Source: Microvirga sp.
Lineage (GTDB): Bacteria > Pseudomonadota > Alphaproteobacteria > Rhizobiales > Beijerinckiaceae
DNA length: 64,000 bases
Direction of reading: 5' to 3'
Assembly (NCBI RefSeq): GCF_014699075.1
Contig: NZ_JACXAB010000008.1
Location: 62,001 to 126,000, forward strand
The stretch's first letter is position 1, and each line of letters begins with the position of its first letter. The notes below the pieces were generated by a model. The model had not been told where the DNA came from and ran no database searches. It was given only the letters and a program-made list of their open reading frames with translations. Position numbers and translations under genes: made by a program. Below, piece after piece: positions 7,515 through 15,714 of the stretch.

Positions 7515-9119
7515 ATGAATTCGGTTTGGACAGGACACCGAAAGGCATGGGCTCTCGTTGGTATCGTCGCGTCATTTGCTATTACGGTCACCTCTCCCGC
7601 TGAAGCGGCGCGCCGCAGGGCTCCGGCCGGCGGCGGCTACGGCCCTCCCAGCGCTTCCATCGTCGTCGATGCCAAGACCGGCAAGATTCTGCAGGGTGAA
7701 AACATCGATGCGCCCCGGATTCCCGCCTCCATCACGAAGGTCATGAGCCTTTACCTGCTCTTCGAGCAGATGGAACGGGGCCGGATGAGCGTCGACACGC
7801 CCCTGACGGTGTCGTCCTATGCGGCCAGCCAGCCGCCGACCAAGCTCGGCCTGCGTCCCGGATCGACCATCCAGGTTGACGACGCCATCAAGGCGATGGT
7901 CACCCTCTCGGCCAACGACGTCTCCGTCGTGGTCGCCGAGAACATTGCCGGTTCGGAAGAGGCCTTCGCCCAGATGATGACCCGCAAGGCCCGGGAACTC
8001 GGCATGAGCTCCACGGCCTTCTACAACCCGCACGGCCTGCCGCACGATCCGCCGAACATCACCACGGCGCGCGACCTGTCCGTGCTCGGCCGGGCGATCC
8101 AGGACCGCTTCCCAAGATACTTCGCTTATTTCGAGACCCGCTCCTTCCAGTACGGCAAGCGCACGATCCGTGGCCATAACCGGCTCCTGGGCAAGGTCGA
8201 GGGCGTAGACGGGATCAAGACCGGCTATACACGCCTGTCCGGCTTCAACCTGCTGACCTCGGTCAACACCGCCAGCCGCAGCATCGTCGCCGTGGTGCTC
8301 GGCGGCCGTTCCGGCGCCTCCCGCGACCAGAAGATGGCCGGCCTGATCGACGATCACCTGCCCCGCGCCTATGCCGGCGCCCGCATCGCCCCGCCGGTGG
8401 TCGAAGGCTCCGCCCAGCCCACCATGGTGGCCGAAGCTCCCGCTCCCCGTCCGGTCGAGCCGGCTCCCGTCCAGGCTCCGGTCAGGGTCGCGTCCGCTAC
8501 CCCGGAGGCTCCCATGGCCCAAGCGACGACGCCGCAGCCTGCCCCCGAGCGCAAGCCCCTCGACATGAACACCCTGCGCCCAGTGGTGGCATCCGCCACC
8601 GGTGCAAGCTCCACCACGACGCCGTCCTCCACCTCCTCGGTGCGCTGGCAGAAGGGTCAGGAGCCGCTGCCGCTGAACGCCCAGGCCTACGCCGCCCTGC
8701 CCCCGCAGGCTGCACCGGCCCAGATCCCGGCATCGCAGAAGGCTGCTCTGGTAGCCAAGATCGAGGCAAAGCCCGTCGAGGCGGTTCCGGCTGCATCGAC
8801 CCCGGTCGTGACCAAGACCGCATCGCTCAAGGTCGAAGCTCCCGAGCCGAAGAAGGTCGAGCGTCCCTCGGTGACCGGCTGGGTAATCCAGCTCGGCGCC
8901 ACGGACGACGAGATCAAGGCCAAGGAAATGCTCGACTCCGCCCGCAGCCGCTTCGGCAAGGTGCTCGGCAAGGCCGCGCCGTTCACCGAGAAGGTGACCG
9001 TCGACGGCAGCACCCTCTACCGCGCCCGCTTCTCCGGCTTCTCGGAGTCGGATGATGCTGCCAAAGCGTGCAAGCAGCTGAAGAAGAGCGGCGTGAACTG
9101 CTTCGCCTCCCGCGCCTGA
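7515..9119 (+). CDS. D-alanyl-D-alanine carboxypeptidase (S11) with C-terminal SPOR domain
   Basis: This 534-residue periplasmic peptidoglycan enzyme trims the terminal D-Ala of pentapeptide stems. A signal peptide ends near PAEAA (29-32). The catalytic penicillin-binding domain has S72-I-T-K75, S132-A-N134 and K235-T-G237, all intact. A long Pro/Ala/Thr-rich linker (about 295-450) leads to a SPOR domain (about 455-534), which binds denuded septal glycan and so targets the enzyme to the division site. The ATG at 7515 is chosen because AGGGA lies upstream and the signal peptide starts there. It is alone and divergent from the phasin gene, with a hairpin following the stop. Confidence 0.93.
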   Translation: MNSVWTGHRKAWALVGIVASFAITVTSPAEAARRRAPAGGGYGPPSASIVVDAKTGKILQGENIDAPRIPASITKVMSLYLLFEQMERGRMSVDTPLTVSSYAASQPPTKLGLRPGSTIQVDDAIKAMVTLSANDVSVVVAENIAGSEEAFAQMMTRKARELGMSSTAFYNPHGLPHDPPNITTARDLSVLGRAIQDRFPRYFAYFETRSFQYGKRTIRGHNRLLGKVEGVDGIKTGYTRLSGFNLLTSVNTASRSIVAVVLGGRSGASRDQKMAGLIDDHLPRAYAGARIAPPVVEGSAQPTMVAEAPAPRPVEPAPVQAPVRVASATPEAPMAQATTPQPAPERKPLDMNTLRPVVASATGASSTTTPSSTSSVRWQKGQEPLPLNAQAYAALPPQAAPAQIPASQKAALVAKIEAKPVEAVPAASTPVVTKTASLKVEAPEPKKVERPSVTGWVIQLGATDDEIKAKEMLDSARSRFGKVLGKAAPFTEKVTVDGSTLYRARFSGFSESDDAAKACKQLKKSGVNCFASRA

Positions 9120-9138
9120 GGCAGGATTGAAGAACCCT

Positions 9139-9166
9139 GAGACGGTGCGTGTGCTTGCACCGTCTC
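9139..9166. terminator. Hairpin between convergent genes
   Basis: GAGACGGTGC (9139-9148) and its perfect complement (9157-9166) with an 8-base loop. It lies 20 bases after the carboxypeptidase stop and 30 bases before the convergent J-protein stop. There is no strong T run, so factor-independent termination is likely but not certain. Confidence 0.6.
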
Positions 9167-9196
9167 GGCGAAGATCACCGGATCGCGCGTGGAGTA

Positions 9197-9907
9197 TCAG
9201 CGATGTCGGCCCAGCAGGACTTCTCTCGCCTCGTTGACGCGAGCCGCGAGGTACGCCGTCCCCCCATGGTCGGGATGGAGCCTCTTCATCAAGGTTCGAT
9301 GCGCTTTTCGGATCTCGTCGAGGCTCGCACCCGGCTGAAGCCCCAGGATCTGATAGGCTTCTTCTTTCGTCATTACGCCCGACTGCGCATGGGTGCGCGT
9401 CCGCGTGTCACGATCTCCCTGAGCGTTTTCACGCCAGCCGGCAAACCGGCGATCAAGATACGCTTCTAGGAGGGGAACGCCCTGCGGATCGTGGGCGCTG
9501 CATTCGTCGTAGAGGCGGCGCAGGCTCCCCGGATCGAGACTGGACAGGCGCCTTCCCGCGAAGGCCCCGACCAGAACGCTGCCCTCGACGGCACCCGTCG
9601 CATGGTCGATTTCCATCTCGATCATGGCCGAGCGGATGCGGGAGAAGCGGCCGGGCTGGGGCTGAAACCGGCTCCACGGCCCTGAGAGTTTGAGGACGTT
9701 CCATCCCAGCGCCCAGGCGCCGAGCCCGCCGATGAGGAGCGCAAGGCCGGGCTGGCCTTTGACACCCACCCACACGGCCGCGCCGAGGGCGGCGACGCCG
9801 CCTATGGTTCTGACGGCCTTCGCCAGCGCCTTCGGCTCGGTGCGCGTGTAAGTCTTGCCCAGCCACCACAGAAGGGCGACTGCGGCGATTCCGAAAAGAA
9901 GCATCAT
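9197..9907 (-). CDS. Membrane-anchored DnaJ-domain protein
   Basis: This 236-residue J-protein has two N-terminal hydrophobic segments (about residues 1-16 and 35-70) and a C-terminal J domain over the last 56 residues. The J domain carries the HPD motif needed to stimulate DnaK ATPase (MKRLHPDHGG). The middle part (GRFSRIRSAMIEMEIDHATG) matches bacterial TIM14/Pam18-like J-proteins, in which the J domain follows a membrane anchor. ATG at 9907 has GGGGAC upstream; ATG at 9931 is an alternative. It is probably a membrane co-chaperone recruiting DnaK. The GST gene lies upstream in the same direction. Confidence 0.85.
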   Translation of the reverse strand: MMLLFGIAAVALLWWLGKTYTRTEPKALAKAVRTIGGVAALGAAVWVGVKGQPGLALLIGGLGAWALGWNVLKLSGPWSRFQPQPGRFSRIRSAMIEMEIDHATGAVEGSVLVGAFAGRRLSSLDPGSLRRLYDECSAHDPQGVPLLEAYLDRRFAGWRENAQGDRDTRTRTHAQSGVMTKEEAYQILGLQPGASLDEIRKAHRTLMKRLHPDHGGTAYLAARVNEAREVLLGRHR

Positions 9908-9989
9908 GGTTCTATGTCCCCACCCCAACATGTGGGCCGGGATGGGACGGATGTAAATCGCCGCCAGGAATAATGCAGCGGCAGCCGGC

Positions 9990-10697
9990 TCAGGCCGGGC
10001 GCGCCGGAATGGTGAGGCCGCGCTGAACTGCCGGACGGGCCAGGCCCCGCTCCAGCCATGCGGGCACCCGCTTGAAGCTGTCGAACTCCACCAGTTCGCC
10101 CGCACCATAGAAGCCGATAAGGTTGCGCACCCAGCCCAGCAGGGAGATGTCGGCGATGGTGTAGTCCTGGCCCATGATCCAGTCGCGCCCCTCGAGCCGG
10201 GTCTCAAGCACGCCCAGCAGGCGCTTGGACTCGTTGCGGTACCGCTCCAGGGGCCGCTTGTCCTCGATCTCGCGACCGGCAAACTTATGGAAGAAGCCGA
10301 GTTGGCCGAACATCGGGCCGACAGAGGCCATCTGGAAGAACACCCACTGGATGGTCTCGTAGCGGCGCACCGGGTCGGAGGGCAGAAGCTGGCCTGTCTT
10401 CTCGGCGAGGTATAGGAGGATGGCGCCGGACTCGAACAGGCCGAACGGTTTGCCGCCCGGTCCATCGGGATCGATGATCGCCGGGATCTTGCCGTTCGGG
10501 TTCAGGGACAGGAATTCCGGACCCCAGGTCTCGTTTTCGCCGATGTTGATGAAGTGCGGCTCGTAGGCCAGCCCAGTCTCCTCCAGCATGATGGAGACCT
10601 TCACGCCGTTCGGCGTCGGTGTGGAATAGAGCTGGATGCGGTCGGGATTTTGAGCCGGCCAGCGGCTGGTGATCGGGAAGGCGGAGAGATCGGCCAT
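9990..10697 (-). CDS. Glutathione S-transferase, Nu-class (YghU/YfcG-like)
   Basis: This 235-residue cytosolic protein has an N-terminal thioredoxin-like domain (RIQLYSTPTPNGVKVSIMLE, then NPNGKIPAI and LFESGAILLYLAE) and an all-helical C-terminal domain with the conserved DYTIADISL turn. The TPTPN start of the first helix and its length place it with the YghU/YfcG class, which binds two glutathiones and acts as a disulfide-bond oxidoreductase or peroxidase. GGAG precedes the ATG. The upstream gene points the same way but is 90 bases off, so a separate promoter is possible. Confidence 0.92.
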   Translation of the reverse strand: MADLSAFPITSRWPAQNPDRIQLYSTPTPNGVKVSIMLEETGLAYEPHFINIGENETWGPEFLSLNPNGKIPAIIDPDGPGGKPFGLFESGAILLYLAEKTGQLLPSDPVRRYETIQWVFFQMASVGPMFGQLGFFHKFAGREIEDKRPLERYRNESKRLLGVLETRLEGRDWIMGQDYTIADISLLGWVRNLIGFYGAGELVEFDSFKRVPAWLERGLARPAVQRGLTIPARPA

Positions 10698-10789
10698 GGG
10701 AACTCCATCAGCGACGTGAGTCGTGGTGGAGGGATGCTAGAGGGGTGGCAACGGCTTGCAACCGCGAAGCCGCTGCCGCCGATCAAGTT

Positions 10790-11146
10790 TCAGTGCAGAA
10801 GGCGAACCGCACCGCGCTGGCTTTCGCGATCCCAGGCCTCCACGACGACGCCGTTGATGCCCGAGTCGTGCAGCCTGTCGCTCAGATCGATGAAGTGACG
10901 CTCGGTGGCCTCCACATCGAACTCGATCTGCTCGTCCTCCGACTGCTCCAGCTCGCAGGCCGCATAGCGCTCGTAGGCGGCCGACATTTCGGCATAGGCG
11001 AACGCAACCGGCAGGGTGCGGAAGATGGTGGAGAATTCTTCATCCAGCTCCCCGGTCGTCAGGTCGCGCATTTGGACGAGATAGCCGTCGTCATGCTCAC
11101 AGACCTCGTAACGCCAGTGCCGGCCTTCGGATGCACACATCAGCAT
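10790..11146 (-). CDS. Conserved hypothetical protein
   Basis: This 118-residue acidic soluble protein is not a family I can name. It begins MLMCASEGRHWRYEVCEHDDG and is rich in Asp/Glu, with a helical middle (AFAYAEMSAAYERYAACELE). No membrane segment or metal site is obvious. The ATG at 11146 is preceded by GGAGG at ideal spacing, which supports a real gene; an upstream in-frame start at 11158 has no site. It is a monocistronic-looking gene between the GST and a small exported protein. Confidence 0.6.
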   Translation of the reverse strand: MLMCASEGRHWRYEVCEHDDGYLVQMRDLTTGELDEEFSTIFRTLPVAFAYAEMSAAYERYAACELEQSEDEQIEFDVEATERHFIDLSDRLHDSGINGVVVEAWDRESQRGAVRLLH

Positions 11147-11226
11147 CGGAACCTCCACTCAACTGAACTGCTGAGCCAATGCGAATCGTGGCAGCGAGGT
11201 TCCAGGAAGATCCCCAGCAAAAGAGT

Positions 11227-11487
11227 CTAACGGCTGAACCCATATTCAGCTCGGACGCGGCCGCTGATCCGCACCTTCGTCCCATTGCCGAGATCGATGA
11301 AACCCTGGTCCGCCCTGAGGCCGTCGCGCCTTTCCGCTCTGTTACGAGCAGATGGGAGGGGCTCCTCGCAGCCCGGCGGAAGCCTCACTTCCACGCCGGG
11401 CGGCAGGTGAGGCGTGCGGCACTCTTTCGCAAGCGCCGATCCGGCTGAGGCAATCAGCAGCAGGGAAAAGACGATCGGGAGCCTCAT
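11227..11487 (-). CDS. Small exported protein of unknown function
   Basis: This 86-residue protein has a clean Sec signal peptide (hydrophobic core IVFSLLLIASAG, cleavage after ALA at about 20). The mature part has two Cys residues (C23, C40) that could form a disulfide, and ends DLGNGTKVRISGRVRAEYGF. GGAG lies upstream of the ATG. It is a likely periplasmic or surface protein; no function can be assigned. The DUF1489 gene lies 27 bases upstream and may be cotranscribed. Confidence 0.65.
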   Translation of the reverse strand: MRLPIVFSLLLIASAGSALAKECRTPHLPPGVEVRLPPGCEEPLPSARNRAERRDGLRADQGFIDLGNGTKVRISGRVRAEYGFSR

Positions 11488-11514
11488 CGCAACGTCTCCA
11501 GGGATTCACATAAG

Positions 11515-11952
11515 TTACAGAAGACCGAGTTCGGCCAGTTCCCTGCGCATGTCCTCGGGCATCTTGGCAAGGTCTCCTGCCTTGCCATCGATATCACGCG
11601 GGGCGTCCTTGGCAACGAGATAGCGCCAGCCCTGGAACGGCCTGTAGGGCCTCGGCTCCACCGCGACCACCTTCGGATCCAGCACCAGCCGGCAGCGCCC
11701 GATGCCATCGCCGTCGGTGAAGGGACGAACATCGAGAAGTGCCTGCCTGGCCGCAACATGACCTTTGATGACCCAGTACAGCGAGCCGCCACCCAGAAGC
11801 TCGTCAACGCGCTTGGGCACCATGCGGGTCGTGTGCGTCTGCTCGTAGTCGCGCCCGAGCCTCTGATGAAGCACACGGTTCTCCTCGATCCATTCCTCAA
11901 GATCGGTGATCGAGTCGCAGCCGACGCAGAGTTTGATCAGGTGAAGTGTCAT
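11515..11952 (-). CDS. DUF1489 family protein
   Basis: This 145-residue protein opens with MTLHLIKLCVGCDSITDLEE, the typical start of the DUF1489 family, which is nearly confined to alphaproteobacteria and has no established function. Later motifs include MVPKRVDELLGGGSLYWVIK and FQGWRYL. No membrane segment is seen. An in-frame start at 11988 would add 12 residues; the internal ATG fits family length and start better. It lies 54 bases downstream of the carboxylase gene on the same strand and may be read through from it. Confidence 0.82.
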   Translation of the reverse strand: MTLHLIKLCVGCDSITDLEEWIEENRVLHQRLGRDYEQTHTTRMVPKRVDELLGGGSLYWVIKGHVAARQALLDVRPFTDGDGIGRCRLVLDPKVVAVEPRPYRPFQGWRYLVAKDAPRDIDGKAGDLAKMPEDMRRELAELGLL

Positions 11953-12006
11953 GTCTGGTTTCAACCATGCGCATCGCGGATCGGACATCCGGCGATGCGC
12001 CGCAGG

Positions 12007-13983
12007 CTATTCCTCGGTCTTGAGAACGATCAGTCGTGCGCCTTCCGCCACCTGGGCGCCCGGCTCGGCGGCGATCTCCGCCACTTCCGCATCGGCCGGT
12101 GCCACCAGCACGTGCTCCATTTTCATCGCTTCGACGATCGCGAGCCGCTGCCCCTTCTCGACCCGGTCGCCCAGCTGCACGAATATCGCGATCAGTTTGC
12201 CATGCATGGGAGCTTTGATTGAGCCACCCTCATCCATGTGCTCGAGATCCACATCGAAGGGATCGTAAGGCTGCACAAGGGTCTGGCGCCCGTTGCGCAG
12301 GATATAGACGCCATGCGGTGCCTCGACCTCCTGGTCGATCTCCTCATCCGCCCAAGGGTCGCTCTCGCCGAAAGCCACCGTGCTCGCGCCGTGATGCTCG
12401 GGGCTGAACACCTCGCGGGCATCAACCCGCTCGCCATCCACAAGAAGCGGCACGCCAACGCTGCGCGCGCCGAGCAACTGGAAGCCATCTGGGTTCGACC
12501 AGGGCGAGGATGGCTCGTCGCTCTTCTGCAGTTCGGCCATGCGCAGCCGCTCGATTTCCCGCGAGATGAGCGCCGCCGCGCCGAACGACACGGCGACATC
12601 GTCGCGCGGTTGAGGCCCGACACCAAGCGCATCGAGGTTGCGGTCGATGAAGCCGGTGTCGAACTGCCCTGCCCTGAAGCCTTCCGCCTCGCAGAGCTTC
12701 TTCAGGAAGGCCGCGTTGGTTTTGGGGCCGGCGACGATGGTCTGCCCGAGCGCCTCCGCCAGCCTGTCCAGCGCTTCCTCACGGGTTGCGCCGTGCGCGA
12801 TGACCTTGGCGATCATCGGATCGTAATAAGGCGTGACCTCCGCTCCGGCCTCAACGCCGGTATCGATGCGGATGCCCTCGTGTTCCGGAAACTCCAGAGC
12901 CCAGAGCTTTGCGGTCGAGGGCAGGAACTCCTTTTCCGGATCCTCCGCATAGAGCCGCGCCTCGACCGCATGACCGTCGATGGTGAGGTCGTCCTGGCCG
13001 AAGGGCAGCGTCTCGCCGGACGCCGCGCGGAACTGCAATTCAACGAGGTCGAGCCCCGTGATCAACTCGGTGACGGGATGCTCCACCTGCAAGCGGGTGT
13101 TCATCTCCATGAAATAGAAGCGGTCCGGGCGCAGGCCCTCGCGGCCGTCGGCGATGAACTCGACGGTGCCGGCGCCCACATAGCCCACCGCGCGGGCGGC
13201 CTCGACGGCGGCGCGGCCCATCACGTCACGCATCTCGGGCGGCATGCCGGGAGCCGGCGCCTCCTCGATGACCTTCTGGTGGCGGCGCTGGAGCGAGCAG
13301 TCGCGCTCGAAGAGATGCACCACGTTGCCGTGGCTGTCGGCGAAGACCTGGATCTCGATGTGGCGGGGCGAGAGGATGTATTTCTCCACCAGCACGCGCG
13401 GGTCGCCGAACGCGCTCGCGGCCTCGCGCTGGGCGCTCTCGAGCGCGGCATCGAAATCGGCCGCCTTCTCGACCCGCCGCATGCCCTTGCCGCCGCCGCC
13501 AGCGACCGCCTTGATGAGAACCGGATAGCCGATCTCATAGGCCTTCTGGCGCAGGAAGTCCGGATCCTGCTTGGCGCCGTGATAGCCCGGCACCACCGGC
13601 ACGCCGGCCTGCTGCACGAGCGCCTTGGCGGCATCCTTCAGGCCCATGGCCTTGATGGCGGAGGCCGGCGGGCCGACGAACACGATGCCGTTCGCAGCAC
13701 ACGCTTCGGCGAACTCGGCCCGTTCGGACAGGAAGCCGTAGCCTGGATGGATCGAGGCGGCGTTCGTGCGGTTGGCGACCTCGATGATCCTGTCGATCTG
13801 GAGATAGCTCTCGCGGGCAGGCGGCGGGCCGATGGGATGGGCCTCGTCGGCCATTTGCACGAACAGCGCATCCGCGTCGGCTTCCGAATAGACCGCGATG
13901 GTGCGCATACCCAGCTGCCGGGCCGTGCGGATGATGCGGCACGCGATCTCGCCGCGATTGGCGATCAGGACGCTCTCGAGCAT
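12007..13983 (-). CDS. Acyl-CoA carboxylase alpha subunit (biotin carboxylase + biotin carrier)
   Basis: This 658-residue ATP-grasp enzyme carboxylates its own biotin for transfer to an acyl-CoA by a partner beta subunit. The N-terminal biotin carboxylase domain starts LIANRGEIACRIIRTA, with the ATP loop GGGGKGMRR at 162-170. The biotin carboxylase C-terminal domain follows. The biotinyl domain carries the target lysine in EAMKM (K621). Size and order fit the alpha subunit of 3-methylcrotonyl-, geranyl- or propionyl-CoA carboxylase. No carboxyltransferase gene is next to it, so the substrate is unresolved. The start at 13983 uses AAGGGA upstream; ATG at 13989 is too close to that site. Confidence 0.92.
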   Translation of the reverse strand: MLESVLIANRGEIACRIIRTARQLGMRTIAVYSEADADALFVQMADEAHPIGPPPARESYLQIDRIIEVANRTNAASIHPGYGFLSERAEFAEACAANGIVFVGPPASAIKAMGLKDAAKALVQQAGVPVVPGYHGAKQDPDFLRQKAYEIGYPVLIKAVAGGGGKGMRRVEKAADFDAALESAQREAASAFGDPRVLVEKYILSPRHIEIQVFADSHGNVVHLFERDCSLQRRHQKVIEEAPAPGMPPEMRDVMGRAAVEAARAVGYVGAGTVEFIADGREGLRPDRFYFMEMNTRLQVEHPVTELITGLDLVELQFRAASGETLPFGQDDLTIDGHAVEARLYAEDPEKEFLPSTAKLWALEFPEHEGIRIDTGVEAGAEVTPYYDPMIAKVIAHGATREEALDRLAEALGQTIVAGPKTNAAFLKKLCEAEGFRAGQFDTGFIDRNLDALGVGPQPRDDVAVSFGAAALISREIERLRMAELQKSDEPSSPWSNPDGFQLLGARSVGVPLLVDGERVDAREVFSPEHHGASTVAFGESDPWADEEIDQEVEAPHGVYILRNGRQTLVQPYDPFDVDLEHMDEGGSIKAPMHGKLIAIFVQLGDRVEKGQRLAIVEAMKMEHVLVAPADAEVAEIAAEPGAQVAEGARLIVLKTEE

Positions 13984-14177
13984 GTCCATCCCTTGTCTGA
14001 TGTCTGTTCAGGTTTTGGGAAACCTAGAGCAAACCTCAAGCCTCTTGTCACGCGGGAACCGTCCTTGACGCTCGTCTCCAACAGGCTGGACGCCTCATAA
14101 GGGCTAGAGCGCCATTCCTTATGCAACTTTGTGCAACTCTCCTCTTGCCGGGACGCTTGTTCCACGCTAGCCTTCTT

Positions 14178-14194
14178 TTGCAAATCATTTGCAA
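14178..14194. promoter_or_regulatory. Perfect palindrome upstream of mntH (candidate Mur/Mn operator)
   Basis: TTGCAAATCATTTGCAA is a perfect 17-base palindrome centred on C14186, ending 15 bases before the mntH ATG. TGCAACT also occurs twice further upstream (from about 14121). Alphaproteobacterial manganese uptake genes are repressed by the Fur-family protein Mur at TGCAAAT-type palindromes, so this is a strong candidate for manganese control of mntH. Confidence 0.65.
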
Positions 14195-14209
14195 CTGCAG
14201 AAAGTGACC

Positions 14210-15556
14210 ATGGATCAACCGGCTCCCGTCTCCCTTGTGCAGAAGGCCGCATGGCGGCGCTCCGCGGAACTGCCCTCCCTGCCGGAGGTCAACCGCTCGA
14301 TCGCCGTGCGACCGGGATCGACGTGGCGACGGGCAGCGGCCTTCATGGGGCCGGGCTATCTGGTAGCCGTGGGCTACATGGACCCGGGCAACTGGGCGAC
14401 CTCCCTCGCGGGCGGCTCGAAATACGGCTACGCCCTGCTCTCGGTGGCGCTGATCTCCAACATCATGGCGATCATCCTGCAGTCGCTCTGCGCACGGCTC
14501 GCCGTGGCCACCGGCCGTGACCTCGCCCAGGCCTGCCGGGACGCGTATCCCAGGCCGGTCGCCTGGGGATTGTGGCTGCTGGCCGAACTCGCCATCTGTG
14601 CCACCGATCTGGCCGAGGTCATCGGCACGGCCATCGGCCTCAATCTGCTTTTCGGCATTCCGCTCGAGATTGGTGTCATCATCACGGCGCTGGACGTGTT
14701 CCTGATCCTGTATCTCCAGAACCTCGGCTTCCGTTGGGTCGAAGCCTTCATCATCACTCTGCTCGGCGTGATCGCGGTCTGCTTCGGCATCCAGATCGCC
14801 ATGGCCGATCCGGACTGGTCGGGCGTGATCACCGGCTTTGCGCCGACGACTCAGATCGTCACCGATCCGGACATGCTCTATCTCGCGCTCGGAATCCTCG
14901 GCGCGACGGTGATGCCGCATAACCTCTACCTGCATTCCGGCATCGTGCAGACCCGCGCCTATGGTGACACGGTGAAGGAACGGCGTGAGGCCCTGCGCTT
15001 CGCTACCTGGGACTCCACGATCGCGCTGATGTTCGCCCTCACCATCAACGCCTCCCTGCTCATCCTCGCAGCCGCCGCCTTCCATGGAACAGGACGCACC
15101 GAGATCGCCGAGCTCGGCGAGGCGCACACCCTGCTCCAGCCGATCCTCGGCAGCGCCATCGCCCCGATGCTGTTCGGCCTGTCGCTCCTGTGTTGCGGGC
15201 TGAACTCGACGGTCACGGCCACCATGGCCGGCCAGATCGTCATGGAGGGCTTCATCAACTTCAAGATCGCGCCCTGGATGCGCCGTCTCATCACCCGCGG
15301 CATCGCCATCATCCCGGCGGCCGCCGTCACCATTGCCTATGGCGAGGGCGGCACGGCGAAACTGCTGATCCTGAGCCAGGTGATCCTGAGCCTCCAGCTC
15401 CCCTTCGCGATCATTCCCCTGGTGACGATGACCGCCTCGAAAGCCAAGATGGGCGCCCTCGTCACCCCGCGCTGGCTCACGGCTTTTGCCGGAATCATCG
15501 CGGTGGTGATCGTGGTGCTGAACGTGAAGCTCTTGGTGGATTTCGTGCTGGGATAA
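14210..15556 (+). CDS. mntH: Nramp-family divalent metal (Mn2+) transporter
   Basis: This 448-residue inner-membrane protein has about eleven hydrophobic segments. The metal-binding motifs of the Nramp family are intact: DPGNW (58-62) in the first span and MPH (235-237) in the sixth. It imports manganese, with iron or other divalent ions as secondary substrates, using the proton gradient. The ATG at 14210 is chosen over a TTG at 14189 because the latter overlaps the operator palindrome. It is monocistronic, with an intrinsic terminator at 15625. Control by a Mur-like repressor is suggested by the palindrome just upstream. Confidence 0.95.
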   Translation: MDQPAPVSLVQKAAWRRSAELPSLPEVNRSIAVRPGSTWRRAAAFMGPGYLVAVGYMDPGNWATSLAGGSKYGYALLSVALISNIMAIILQSLCARLAVATGRDLAQACRDAYPRPVAWGLWLLAELAICATDLAEVIGTAIGLNLLFGIPLEIGVIITALDVFLILYLQNLGFRWVEAFIITLLGVIAVCFGIQIAMADPDWSGVITGFAPTTQIVTDPDMLYLALGILGATVMPHNLYLHSGIVQTRAYGDTVKERREALRFATWDSTIALMFALTINASLLILAAAAFHGTGRTEIAELGEAHTLLQPILGSAIAPMLFGLSLLCCGLNSTVTATMAGQIVMEGFINFKIAPWMRRLITRGIAIIPAAAVTIAYGEGGTAKLLILSQVILSLQLPFAIIPLVTMTASKAKMGALVTPRWLTAFAGIIAVVIVVLNVKLLVDFVLG

Positions 15557-15568
15557 AGGGTGCTGACC

Positions 15569-15606
15569 GTCATTCCGGGGCGCCGAAGGCGAGCCCGGAA
15601 TCCATA
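15569..15606 (+). repeat. Intergenic palindromic repeat, copy 1
   Basis: A 38-base imperfect palindrome running GTCATTCCGGGG ... GAGCCCGGAATCCATA. Its reverse complement matches the element at 15671-15708 at both ends (16 and 12 bases identical), with a variable 10-base middle. It resembles the short dispersed intergenic repeats of Hyphomicrobiales genomes. It lies just after mntH. Confidence 0.7.
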
Positions 15607-15624
15607 AACACAACAAGAATAAGA

Positions 15625-15651
15625 AAGGCGCTGCGGCAGTCGCAGCGCCTT
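15625..15651. terminator. Intrinsic terminator between mntH and valS
   Basis: An 11-bp perfect stem, AAGGCGCTGCG / CGCAGCGCCTT, with loop GCAGT, centred between the two palindromic repeats. It serves convergent mntH (+) and valS (-). Confidence 0.75.
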
Positions 15652-15670
15652 CTCCTTTGAACCTTGAGGA

Positions 15671-15708
15671 TATGGATTCCGGGCTCCGCTGCGCGGCCCC
15701 GGAATGAC
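15671..15708 (-). repeat. Intergenic palindromic repeat, copy 2 (inverted)
   Basis: The inverted partner of the repeat at 15569-15606. It starts TATGGATTCCGGGCTC and ends CCCCGGAATGAC. The two copies flank the terminator symmetrically and could pair into a long stem. Confidence 0.7.
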
Positions 15709-15714
15709 ATCGCC

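Noticed and set aside
9908..10465. Upstream extension of the J-protein frame into the GST gene
   Set aside because: This part reads the GST gene in the wrong frame and is Ser/Arg/Pro-rich. The ATG at 9907 has a ribosome site and starts a membrane span.
12238..14100. A 620-codon open frame antisense to the carboxylase gene
   Set aside because: It is rich in Arg, Ala, Gly, Asp and His with no family motif, and mirrors a gene with clear catalytic motifs. It is a high-GC shadow.
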